A DNA stretch of 64,000 bases, taken from contig CACJMO010000002.1 of assembly GCA_902594545.1 (NCBI GenBank), forward strand, positions 1 to 64,000, given 5' to 3'. Below are positions 17,692 to 25,598 of this stretch, in pieces. This DNA comes from an uncultured SAR86 cluster bacterium (GTDB lineage: Bacteria > Pseudomonadota > Gammaproteobacteria > Magnimaribacterales > Magnimaribacteraceae). How positions within the stretch are numbered: position 1 is the first letter of the stretch; each line of letters begins with the position of its first letter. The position numbers and the translations under genes were made by a program. The notes below the pieces were generated by a model, which saw nothing but the letters and a program-made list of their open reading frames with translations, was not told where the DNA came from and did not search any database.

Positions 17692-18646
17692 TCTGACAGT
17701 GGTCTGGAGCCGTGACGGGATTGCATTGAACTGGTTGAGGTAAGCTGACTTGATATCCATTACCAAAATGAGTAGCGGGTAAGTAATAATCTGTACTTAC
17801 TACCTGAGCCCCGCTTTTAAAAGCTGCGATTTTTCTGCTTGTATCATTATCTCGAGCTTCACGAGTATCTGCATCCGCGCGAGTACGGATCATATATCCG
17901 GCTTTAACTAATCTTTGAATTTCATCAAACTCTTTGATTGGATCATTAATGATCATGATTGCGGCTGCAGGATGTCCCTCCGGTGCATTAGTAAACATAG
18001 GGCGCTGTTGCCAACCTTCATAATACATATCACGCTTTGCACCTCCTTCGTCCAGAATTAAGATGAATTTACCTCTAGCTTCGTCTAACAATGGCCACTT
18101 CAAATCAACTATATCCTTCGGGCGTATAAGTTTCTCTCCTAACTTTTCTTCAATAATAGAGTCCATTAAGCTGAAGGCCTCTTGACTGAAAGGCTGTGGT
18201 GAAGGTAAACCAAAAATATAATCGTCTTTAGCATTGAAGCTAATCCATATAGGAGAATGAGTCGAGTTATTCTGTGACCAAGCAATAATTTGATTTAGGC
18301 AAATACGAAGCGAAGTGCAGTTACTATTCATATCAATTTGCTGTACATGGCCAACTAGAAATCTTTCTTCATCAGCAAGATAAAAAACATCCAATTCTAA
18401 CTTACGAATACCTAGGTCAAGTTGATCGCCTAAAGGAATATGTTCATATTCAAGACTCTCCAATAGACTAGGATTCACTTTCATCAATTGTTTCACAAAA
18501 CCATCAGGCATGGCTTGTTTATAGCTGTTATGACTTCCAACAAACTGTATATGATTGATCTTAATATCTAAATTAGTAGATTCGGGTAGAACCATTTGAT
18601 TAAAAAGAGTAAGGATAGTTAATATAGAAAGTTTTATTATTTTCAT
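17681..18646 (-). CDS. Secreted Ca2+-dependent phosphoinositide-specific phospholipase C-like enzyme
   Basis: About 321 residues with a signal peptide (MKIIKLSILTILTLFNQMVLPES). The body matches the PI-PLC-C1 type: HIQFVGSHNSYKQ (first catalytic His), LGDQLDLGIRKLELDVFY (Glu and Asp metal ligands), RFLVGHV (second His), and later LDEARGKFILILDEG and SGAQVVSTDYYLP. It is expected to cut phospholipid headgroups in the periplasm or outside. The longest frame begins at 18700 inside the upstream plsC gene; ATG 18646, preceded by AAGGAG and starting the signal peptide, is preferred. Two C-terminal cysteines may pair. It is probably co-transcribed with plsC. Confidence 0.78.
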   Translation of the reverse strand: MKIIKLSILTILTLFNQMVLPESTNLDIKINHIQFVGSHNSYKQAMPDGFVKQLMKVNPSLLESLEYEHIPLGDQLDLGIRKLELDVFYLADEERFLVGHVQQIDMNSNCTSLRICLNQIIAWSQNNSTHSPIWISFNAKDDYIFGLPSPQPFSQEAFSLMDSIIEEKLGEKLIRPKDIVDLKWPLLDEARGKFILILDEGGAKRDMYYEGWQQRPMFTNAPEGHPAAAIMIINDPIKEFDEIQRLVKAGYMIRTRADADTREARDNDTSRKIAAFKSGAQVVSTDYYLPATHFGNGYQVSLPQPVQCNPVTAPDHCQIKN

Positions 18647-18662
18647 CACTCCTTCGTTATCT

Positions 18663-19244
18663 TTATGATAACTCTGGACGCTTTCCAGTAAAGTTATCAA
18701 AATAATCTTTAATAAATCTTAGATCTTTGTCCTTATTACCAGAAGGACTAAAAAAATCTCCAAACTCGATAGTCTTATTCGAGAAATCGACTCCGACCAT
18801 CATGATTTTACTGTTGGTTTCATTTGCAATTCGTAAAAAACCCGATTTGAGTCGCTCTACTTTTTTTCTAGTTCCCTCTGGTGATATAGCGATGGCAAAG
18901 CCTTTGTACTTCTTAGTAATATTGTAAATTTCACCCTTTAATGCTTCAGGATTTATTCTATTTACTGGTATTCCACCCATTTTCTTAAGTAGCCTGCGAA
19001 AACCTTTTTTAAAAATTGAATTTTTGCCTACCCAATGAATGCGGACATCAAGGCTTAATATAAGTGACATAGCAAGAACAAAATCCCAGTTTGAAGTATG
19101 TGGTCCGGCCACCAGCACCACACGCTGATCTTCAGGTAGTTTACCAGTAGTTTTCCAGCCTGATATTTTCATTAAGAATTTGCCCAGCCAAATAACAAGC
19201 CTAGGCCTTCGTGCGCGCAAATGTTCCGGAGTAAAAAATTTCAT
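18663..19244 (-). CDS. PlsC-like 1-acyl-glycerol-3-phosphate acyltransferase
   Basis: 193 residues. The acyltransferase motif I appears as HTSNWDF (His49 and Asp54, H-x4-D), then VNRINPEALK as the glycerophosphate-binding block, and SPEGTRK as motif III. A short N-terminal amphipathic region anchors it at the membrane. Compared with housekeeping PlsC (about 240 residues) it is short and belongs to the smaller acyltransferases often seen beside lipid-modifying genes. It precedes the secreted phospholipase C gene by 17 bases, pairing a phospholipid-cutting with a phospholipid-building enzyme. Acyl acceptor not determined. Confidence 0.83.
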   Translation of the reverse strand: MKFFTPEHLRARRPRLVIWLGKFLMKISGWKTTGKLPEDQRVVLVAGPHTSNWDFVLAMSLILSLDVRIHWVGKNSIFKKGFRRLLKKMGGIPVNRINPEALKGEIYNITKKYKGFAIAISPEGTRKKVERLKSGFLRIANETNSKIMMVGVDFSNKTIEFGDFFSPSGNKDKDLRFIKDYFDNFTGKRPELS

Positions 19245-19246
19245 CT

Positions 19247-19254
19247 TAGTATCT
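19247..19254. repeat. Left copy of 8-bp direct repeat flanking the GC-rich insert
   Basis: TAGTATCT, between the plsC start and the GC-rich pair of genes. An identical copy lies at 20895-20902, just beyond the other end of the GC-rich segment. The position and length resemble a target-site duplication, but 8 bases can also match by chance. Confidence 0.4.
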
Positions 19255-19272
19255 TAGAATTTCTTTATAGAA

Positions 19273-20118
19273 CTATCTGCGAACCATAACCTTGGAATCT
19301 TTATTTAGATCACCGTTAGGATCAACCAGATGCCCACTAGGAAAAGTCACAGTTGTAGCGGGCGTAGTCGTGTCTAGACATAGAAAGTGGTTGTTATCTG
19401 CGTCGTTTAGATCTGCCAATGCTGCCGGACTCACCTCTGACCGAGAGCCATCCGCTGCGGTGAGGCTTACCTTATATAACGTCCTCTGTGCCTCGCCCAA
19501 CTCTTCTCTGTTGGGCAGTCTCACGCCACCTGTCCAGGTCACCCGCACCACCTGTTCGGTGGCAGTGGGGCAAGACGTTCCCCGACCTGACAGCGACCAT
19601 ATATCCTTTGGCACCGCAGTAGCCAAAATAATCTCTGGGCCGGCTTCGAGAGGAATAACTGAGACTTGAGTACCACGAAAGTTCACCTGAGGGCTGTCGG
19701 TGGCATCTGAGAGCAAATCATCTACGATCAACACTTTAACTGGAGGGTCATCATCGGCATTACCGAATTCACCAATCAGCAAAACCGTCCGATTTTCATC
19801 CTTGTCGCCTGCTGGGCGTAGGGTGACACACATAGGTGTGTTAGTGGCTCCGGACTGCCTGACCACACGAAAGTCTTCAGCTTGCAGAGAATCTGGCTTA
19901 ATGGTGTGACTTAAAACCACCGGCATACCGTCCTCACCCCCCGCGCCTAAACACAAGACATTAGCGCCAAAGGGCAGTTTGTTGTCTAACCCAAAGAAAG
20001 CTGAAAGCGGGCGTGCTGATTGCTCCGCTGCTTGCTGCTGAGCACCTTCTGCAAAAATGAAGCATGCATGAGCCAAACCAAACAAGGCAGCCGCTATACA
20101 TAAACTATTCTTTTTCAT
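19273..20118 (-). CDS. Exported protein of unknown function in GC-rich insert
   Basis: 281 residues with a signal peptide (LCIAAALFGLAHACFIFAEG) and a mature beta-rich region. It contains four or five cysteines (NVLCLGAGGEDGMP, TPMCVTLRP, TSCPTATEQ, FLCLDTTT) that may pair in the periplasm. I do not recognise the family. Base composition is unlike its neighbours: a hand-counted line from this gene (19501-19560) is 37 of 60 G+C. Its start overlaps the stop of the dienelactone hydrolase gene, so the two are translationally coupled and likely arrived together. No function assigned. Confidence 0.62.
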   Translation of the reverse strand: MKKNSLCIAAALFGLAHACFIFAEGAQQQAAEQSARPLSAFFGLDNKLPFGANVLCLGAGGEDGMPVVLSHTIKPDSLQAEDFRVVRQSGATNTPMCVTLRPAGDKDENRTVLLIGEFGNADDDPPVKVLIVDDLLSDATDSPQVNFRGTQVSVIPLEAGPEIILATAVPKDIWSLSGRGTSCPTATEQVVRVTWTGGVRLPNREELGEAQRTLYKVSLTAADGSRSEVSPAALADLNDADNNHFLCLDTTTPATTVTFPSGHLVDPNGDLNKDSKVMVRR

Positions 20119-20882
20119 AAATGACTACCAAAATATTGAATTACATTGTCCAGGGCCTCGCGTGTTGGATGCCCCGATTGATCGACAAAATCTAGTGTTA
20201 GTACAGAGTGACCTTTGCCCGGCAATGTTATCTCTTGAACTCTTATGTTGCCGTCATCATTAAAAGCGCGATGCACGCATTTGGATTTTTCTTGCGTACA
20301 CAGTGGATCATCCTCAAAACGTAAAACTCGCATGGGGCCTTTCGCATTGAGAGCGTTACGACTTTGTTCGATGTCATCAGCCGACATATGCAAATTTCCC
20401 TGTTTGAAAAAAGGCATTGCCGGTTGTGATGCTACGGCTGCAAGGACACTGTCGTCACCAATAAGCTGTATCGCAAAGTTGCCCGTGAGGCACATGCCAA
20501 TAACTCCTACGCCTTTAACACCCCGTTGATCCCTGACTTCTCTGCAGAGCAGACGAACCCAATCGGCTATCGGACTCGATCGATCGCTGGTCATTAATCG
20601 AAACTCCTTTCTGAGGCACATGACTCTAACAAGGTTCCCACCGATTGATGTTTTACCCAAAGGTCCGAATAAGTGTGGCATGACAACCTCAAAGCCTGCA
20701 TTAACCAGTTCATCCGCTAAAGACAGTGTTTCCTGACCGATACCCGGAAGCTCTTGGAGTAATACGACCGGGGCGCCTGAGCCTCTGCGGTAGACATCGT
20801 GTGTAATAAGATATCCGTTAGACGCATGAGCCTCGAAGATCGTCTTTTGATAGCCACTAATTTGCGTTACAGTATTTCCCAT
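20115..20882 (-). CDS. Dienelactone hydrolase family protein
   Basis: 255-residue alpha/beta hydrolase of the dienelactone hydrolase type. The nucleophile elbow is GMCLTG with Cys131 in place of Ser, the acid is Asp191 or Asp192 in FEDDPLC, and the base is His225 in GKGHSVLTLDF. LLQELPGIGQETLSLADELVNAGFEVVMPHLFGP is the typical N-terminal family block. Family members open lactone rings in chlorocatechol breakdown, though many act on unknown esters. It lies in a GC-rich insert and overlaps the downstream exported-protein gene by four bases. Family certain, substrate unknown. Confidence 0.85.
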   Translation of the reverse strand: MGNTVTQISGYQKTIFEAHASNGYLITHDVYRRGSGAPVVLLQELPGIGQETLSLADELVNAGFEVVMPHLFGPLGKTSIGGNLVRVMCLRKEFRLMTSDRSSPIADWVRLLCREVRDQRGVKGVGVIGMCLTGNFAIQLIGDDSVLAAVASQPAMPFFKQGNLHMSADDIEQSRNALNAKGPMRVLRFEDDPLCTQEKSKCVHRAFNDDGNIRVQEITLPGKGHSVLTLDFVDQSGHPTREALDNVIQYFGSHL

Positions 20883-20894
20883 TCGCTTTTCTCC

Positions 20895-20902
20895 TAGTAT
20901 CT
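20895..20902. repeat. Right copy of 8-bp direct repeat flanking the GC-rich insert
   Basis: TAGTATCT again, 12 bases beyond the start codon of the dienelactone hydrolase gene, where composition returns to AT-rich within a few dozen bases. See the copy at 19247-19254. Confidence 0.4.
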
Positions 20903-20990
20903 CGGCGTTTTACGATCTATTAACTAATCCCACTCAGCAAAATGATGTCCTGAAACTCTTGATAAAAAGGCATCTAAAAAAAGTTTGTAT

Positions 20991-21257
20991 TTACTTTGTA
21001 TCAATTATTTTTTCATCCCCTGCTTTTTTATTTTTGTAATATCCCTGGAAAGCAATATAAGTCTGTATCAAGTTAGCAATTACAAAAGCAAATAAATCTA
21101 CAAAGATAAAAACTGCTGCTCCAGAAAATCTTGCTACGCCAGTAAGAATATAACCATTTAATCTTGTTTCATGCTTAACAGAACTAACCAAATATAAACT
21201 CAAAATGCTTAAAACTAAAATTACCCATTGTCCATATTGTAAGAAATTCTCGATCAT
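20991..21257 (-). CDS. Small integral membrane protein, unknown function
   Basis: 88 residues with hydrophobic segments at about 10-26 (GQWVILVLSILSLYLVS) and 42-72 (GVARFSGAAVFIFVDLFAFVIANLIQTYIAFQGY), and a charged C-terminal tail KNKKAGDEKIIDTK. The pattern is two or three membrane helices with the tail in the cytosol. No family recognised; a distant likeness to half-length PnuC-type pieces was considered and not supported by motifs. It stands alone between the GC-rich insert and the amine oxidase gene. Coding is supported by length and membrane composition only. Confidence 0.6.
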   Translation of the reverse strand: MIENFLQYGQWVILVLSILSLYLVSSVKHETRLNGYILTGVARFSGAAVFIFVDLFAFVIANLIQTYIAFQGYYKNKKAGDEKIIDTK

Positions 21258-21392
21258 TATTTACCCCTTTAGATTATTGATTTTAATTTACTTTTTGTGT
21301 TTTAACCCTAGTAAATAAAAAAACTATTAAATTAAGGCTTTTAAGCCTATTGAAATAGACTTTATAACTAGTTTGTAACTCTCTTACCAGGG

Positions 21393-22583
21393 TTATAGGT
21401 TTGTCAAAAGTTTATCGATGGAGTGATATCCTGAGACTATAGCTCCAGGAACACCTAGCTGATGGTGTAAGTCATAAAGTTCACCTGCAAAGAAAACCTT
21501 ACCATTCAATGGTTCATTTAGTTTTTGAATTATTGACTGATTAATTTGAAACGACTCTATCCAAGTTCCTAGGGTAAATTCATGCCGTCCCCAGTCTTCA
21601 AAAACATATTCTCCAGTATATGTCTTTGATGCTTTTCCTTCATAAATCTTATCCAGCTCTTCTAAAGCTTTTAAAACTATTTGTTCTTCAGATTCTAAAC
21701 AGTAAAAATCCTCGACTCCGCTTCCTTGAATAAGTAAACCCAAAATGTGATTTTTAGAATCTTTTTTGAAAGCCATATCATAATATCCTTTCTCTCCTGT
21801 TTTGGCTTTGCACATAATAATATCTGAATAGAATTTTTCTGAAAATTTCATGACTAGCTTAAATCCAGGCATAAAATTAATAGATTCCATTGCATCTTGC
21901 TTTTCTTTACTGAGATGAGGAATGAAATTGATATATTCAGATTTCAAGACACCAATAGATGCAGTAACGAGTACTTTGTCTGCCTTATACATCTGTCCAG
22001 ATTTAGTTACTACATCCACTTTATCTTTAGAGTAGTCAATTTGGGTAACAGGAGAATTAAATTCGATCTTATCTTTCACCTCTTCTGCAAAATTTTTGTC
22101 TACAAAATTAAACCACGAGGAATTCTTAAATTTAAATTCAGGAAAAAATTTAAACCTAAAGAAAAATAGTAATTTCATTATTGATGAATTTAGCCAGCTA
22201 ACAATCTTGCCATATGAACTAGAGCCAAAGTCTTTATCAAACTTATAAAAAGTATTGTAAGGCACGGTTTCCTCATCAACTTGATCTCCTGATTTGCCTT
22301 TAAGACGATTTAACACATTAGGCAAATGATGTATCCACTCTGCTCCCAAGTCGATTGGAAAATCCGCCAAAGTTGTGTTTTCCTTTAGTCTCCCTCCATA
22401 TCTGTTAGAAGCTTCAAGAATAAGATAATCAATATTATTTCTTTGTAATATTTTCGCTGCAGCCAATCCTGAAGCACCGGCACCTATGATGATAATCTTC
22501 CCCTGATAGTTATATTTTTTATGTAGAGCATTATCCTCTGGAAACATATCCAAAGCTCTTGAGCCCCATCTGAAAACCTTCAT
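21393..22583 (-). CDS. Flavin monoamine oxidase family protein
   Basis: 396 residues. The FAD-binding start is IIIIGAGASGLAAAKILQRNNIDYLILEASNRYGGR (about 31-66), followed by FPIDLGAEWIHH, the amine-oxidase signature at the flavin. The C-terminal part has the second flavin motif in KVFFAGELYDLHHQLGVPGAIVSGYHS. These are typical of polyamine or monoamine oxidases and phytoene-desaturase relatives. It lacks a signal peptide and is shorter than most (about 450). Its start overlaps the stop of the DUF2306-like gene by four bases, so the two are coupled. Amine substrate unknown. Confidence 0.84.
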   Translation of the reverse strand: MKVFRWGSRALDMFPEDNALHKKYNYQGKIIIIGAGASGLAAAKILQRNNIDYLILEASNRYGGRLKENTTLADFPIDLGAEWIHHLPNVLNRLKGKSGDQVDEETVPYNTFYKFDKDFGSSSYGKIVSWLNSSIMKLLFFFRFKFFPEFKFKNSSWFNFVDKNFAEEVKDKIEFNSPVTQIDYSKDKVDVVTKSGQMYKADKVLVTASIGVLKSEYINFIPHLSKEKQDAMESINFMPGFKLVMKFSEKFYSDIIMCKAKTGEKGYYDMAFKKDSKNHILGLLIQGSGVEDFYCLESEEQIVLKALEELDKIYEGKASKTYTGEYVFEDWGRHEFTLGTWIESFQINQSIIQKLNEPLNGKVFFAGELYDLHHQLGVPGAIVSGYHSIDKLLTNL

Positions 22584-23197
22584 TTTAATATTTTAAAATT
22601 CCACCAAAAGATAACTGGAGTTATCAGAAAGGTTGGAAGCACCCACCATACCCATTCGGGTTCAAAAGGAGGATTAACAACTAAAACAGCTGTAATAACT
22701 GCAATAGTTCCTCCCATCATATTAGTTAAGTGCCTTGAGATTCTTTCTTTTCCTGTAGCAGAATTGTTTTTATAACTCCTAAAATCAGCGTAACCCAAGG
22801 TTATAGATAAAAATCCGAAAACTAAAAGCACGATATATTGTGTATTACTATTCAAGAAATAGATTGCAGCTAATATCAACATTCCTAGTCCTGATAAAAT
22901 CATTAAGCTGACAGCAATCCAATCTAAACTAGTTGCGATACCCTTTCTATTTCTAGCAAAGCGCATTCCTGCAAAAGCTAAATAGAAAGAAAAGATAGCT
23001 ATTAAAAACAAAAAGATGTTGCTACTGATAATCGACATTGGAATAGCTGTTAAGAAGATAGTAGCCATACCCCAGAAATATGCTTTACCTGAAAGCACAT
23101 GCAGTCTTTTACCTTTCTCAGATGAAACTGAAAGAGCAGCACTAGTCAAAGCAATTATTCCTGCAAGAATATGAATCGGTAATAGAATTTGTATCAT
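22580..23197 (-). CDS. DUF2306-like membrane protein
   Basis: 205 residues with six or seven hydrophobic helices. The N-terminal IHILAGIIALTSAALSVSSEKGKRLHVLSGKAYFWGM gives the His-bearing first helix and the GKRLHVLSGK loop seen in DUF2306 proteins, and a later ISRHLTNMMGG adds another conserved His. These histidines could bind heme or metal, but the family has no established function. The gene is translationally coupled with the amine oxidase downstream (ATGA overlap). Confidence 0.72.
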   Translation of the reverse strand: MIQILLPIHILAGIIALTSAALSVSSEKGKRLHVLSGKAYFWGMATIFLTAIPMSIISSNIFLFLIAIFSFYLAFAGMRFARNRKGIATSLDWIAVSLMILSGLGMLILAAIYFLNSNTQYIVLLVFGFLSITLGYADFRSYKNNSATGKERISRHLTNMMGGTIAVITAVLVVNPPFEPEWVWWVLPTFLITPVIFWWNFKILK

Positions 23198-23390
23198 CTC
23201 ATTCCCACTCCATAGTTACTCAAAAATTACCCCAGTAAACACAAGGGTTTCCGAGGGAGAAAAATTAGTTTGTAGTGACTTTGTAGTGCTTAGGTATAAC
23301 ATCATTTTTTTATTCTTCTCATACCTGTTGTTTCATCAGTAGCTTAGGAGTCCCATACTACATATTATGTAGCTATGTAATATTGGATGA

Positions 23391-25598
23391 TTAAAAATCT
23401 ATATGTTCCCAATTTTCAAAATCATCTTCTCTTAGTTGATTTCCTTTACCTTTATAAAGCATCCAAGAGCCTCTCATGTTTTTATCAGTATTTGTAACTA
23501 TTCCGCCCATAAAATTCTTATCTTTTTTCAGATACTTAATCAAAGCATCACTCTTTTTTCCTGCATTCTTAAGTATGATCCCGCTTTTGGTATCAAAGAA
23601 ACCTATTTTCTTATTCTTGAATAAAACTATAAAATCTACAAAGAAAAGTCTTACTTTATGATCTTCTTCATACTGAATGGCAAATGATTTTCTATCTTGT
23701 TCACCATTCTTAAACCACCAAATAACTTTACTAGACTGTTCCAAGTAATTTATGAATTCTTCTTCTGGCTTTGAAAGAATTGAATAATAAAAAGGTTGCA
23801 TCAAAGATTTCTTATAAGATTGAGTTTTAACATCTGTTGAATAAAGAGTTGATTCTGGAATATTCCATTCACTATCTTTTAGAATTGCTTCATCAAGTTC
23901 TTTTACATATCCTTGATAGTCAATTTTTGATGAATCAATAACTTTTTTAAAGTGGTTTAAATTTTTATCATCTAAAATTATCTTTACTATATTCGTGAAA
24001 TTATCAGAAATATCTAAATTCAACTCCAACTCAAAAAAAGAATAAATTGATTCTTTTACCCTATCTATGGAACGTTGTTCAGGAAAAAAAGGTGAGAGAT
24101 TATCTCTAATAAAGTAATCAAATAATTTCTGTAAGTCCTCTATATTTTCAACATCTATAGATAATTGTTTAAGCTCTAGCTTGTTATCAATTTCATCTAA
24201 ATTATTAAATTTTGCTTCTTTAACTATGCTCTGGGTTACCTTGTTATTTTTTTTTGAGATTTTATTATTCAAATGGTACTTTCTAGTATTCTCCAGAAAA
24301 ATGGAGATAAACTTAATACCAAGTCTCGTTTTTTCCCTTTTTCTTTGTCTGTAGTAAGACTCTAGTAATAAATTAGTTTTGTGCGCTCTTCGAGATCTAT
24401 GAAGAGATAGATAACCTGAAGAAAGATCTTCATGAACCTTGACATTCTCAAGGTTGGTATAAATATAGGCTTGGTTGAGAGACTCATCTTGATAATGCCC
24501 AATCAAAGGCTCGGGCATTCTCATAATTCTTCCAATTGTTTGGATCGAAAATGTAATGCTTTTCCAGTCTCTAAATAACAATAAAACTTGAGCTCTAGGG
24601 CAGTCCCATCCTATTGAAATTGCTTGTTTAAAAATTAATACTTCAACTTTATTAGTATTATCTTCAACTTTTTCGAGATTCGTTTTCTCATTGGAAAGGT
24701 ATATTGCCAATTTTCCATTACTTACTGATATATCATGCTTTTTATCTAGTAATTCTATTATTCTTTTTTTTTGTATTTCTTCCTGAGAGAGTTTGCTTGG
24801 AGGAAGTTGTATTAGCAGTAAAGGATTAACTTTTATTTTATTTTTTTTGTAAGTTTTTTGAAGATCTGCTCTTTTTTTTAAAGCATCTTCCAAAACCAAT
24901 GCGTCACTTCCATCTGTATTTGCAACTTTAATTTGATTACCAGTTAATTCATTCCCATAACCATCTTGGAGTAATACTGTTTCTTTTATCATTCCTTCAT
25001 GTTTGACATCTTCAATGTAAACAGTAGAAATTTCATCTGGGCTATCGGCTACGGGAGTAGCAGACACTTCAATTGCTAAGCTAGGATTTATATCTGAAAT
25101 TAATTTCCTAGAGATTTCACTGGTAGCATGATGGTGACTCTCATCAATTATGAGAACAACTTTTCTACCAGCCAAACTAGTGTTTTCAATAATTTTATCT
25201 AAGTAAAAATCTCTTTCATTGTGTCGTATTATTATATTCTCCTCTTTATTGATGCTTTCCCAGTTTAAAAATAGTATCTGCTTGTTTAGTATTTCATTAT
25301 CAATCAAATCATCAAACTCTAGACACTCAAGAACATTTTTGTCTTCATAATATGCCTCTAATTTTGCTTTGCTTTGAGTATGAAGCGCCCTTGGGGCAGT
25401 CCAAATAAAAGCAATTTCTTTATGCACTTCATTGTCGATAACTAGTTGTTTAAGAAATTCAGCAGTGATTACTGTTTTTCCTGATCCTGTAGGAGCCTTG
25501 AGGATGAGAACTTTGCTTCCTTGTCTCCCTAAAAGCTTCTTGCTCTTGGATAAAAGATCGTCAACAGCTTCAGCTTGATAATTCTTTAAAAAAAACAT
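23391..25598 (-). CDS. res: Type III restriction enzyme Res subunit (helicase-nuclease)
   Basis: 735 residues. The SF2 translocase part has APTGSGKTVITAEF (Walker A, about 35-48), IIDESHHHA (motif II, DESH), EVSATPV (motif III) and QTIGRIMRMPEP (motif VI). The C-terminal nuclease region is RLFFVDFIVLFKNKKIGFFDTKSG (about 655-680), giving the Asp and then Asp-x-Lys of a PD-(D/E)xK core. It is shorter than classical Res (about 900 or more). It forms the DNA-cutting complex with the Mod subunit encoded just upstream; the TAATG overlap couples their translation. No frameshift or simple repeat that would cause phase variation was seen. Confidence 0.87.
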   Translation of the reverse strand: MFFLKNYQAEAVDDLLSKSKKLLGRQGSKVLILKAPTGSGKTVITAEFLKQLVIDNEVHKEIAFIWTAPRALHTQSKAKLEAYYEDKNVLECLEFDDLIDNEILNKQILFLNWESINKEENIIIRHNERDFYLDKIIENTSLAGRKVVLIIDESHHHATSEISRKLISDINPSLAIEVSATPVADSPDEISTVYIEDVKHEGMIKETVLLQDGYGNELTGNQIKVANTDGSDALVLEDALKKRADLQKTYKKNKIKVNPLLLIQLPPSKLSQEEIQKKRIIELLDKKHDISVSNGKLAIYLSNEKTNLEKVEDNTNKVEVLIFKQAISIGWDCPRAQVLLLFRDWKSITFSIQTIGRIMRMPEPLIGHYQDESLNQAYIYTNLENVKVHEDLSSGYLSLHRSRRAHKTNLLLESYYRQRKREKTRLGIKFISIFLENTRKYHLNNKISKKNNKVTQSIVKEAKFNNLDEIDNKLELKQLSIDVENIEDLQKLFDYFIRDNLSPFFPEQRSIDRVKESIYSFFELELNLDISDNFTNIVKIILDDKNLNHFKKVIDSSKIDYQGYVKELDEAILKDSEWNIPESTLYSTDVKTQSYKKSLMQPFYYSILSKPEEEFINYLEQSSKVIWWFKNGEQDRKSFAIQYEEDHKVRLFFVDFIVLFKNKKIGFFDTKSGIILKNAGKKSDALIKYLKKDKNFMGGIVTNTDKNMRGSWMLYKGKGNQLREDDFENWEHIDF

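Noticed and set aside
23270-23295. TTTGTAGTGA direct repeat
   Set aside because: Two short copies without spacing regularity or further units; likely chance in AT-rich DNA.
23358-23372. CTACAT-ATT-ATGTAG inverted repeat after the res gene
   Set aside because: Six AT-rich base pairs and no T run; too weak for a terminator, and too simple to call an operator.
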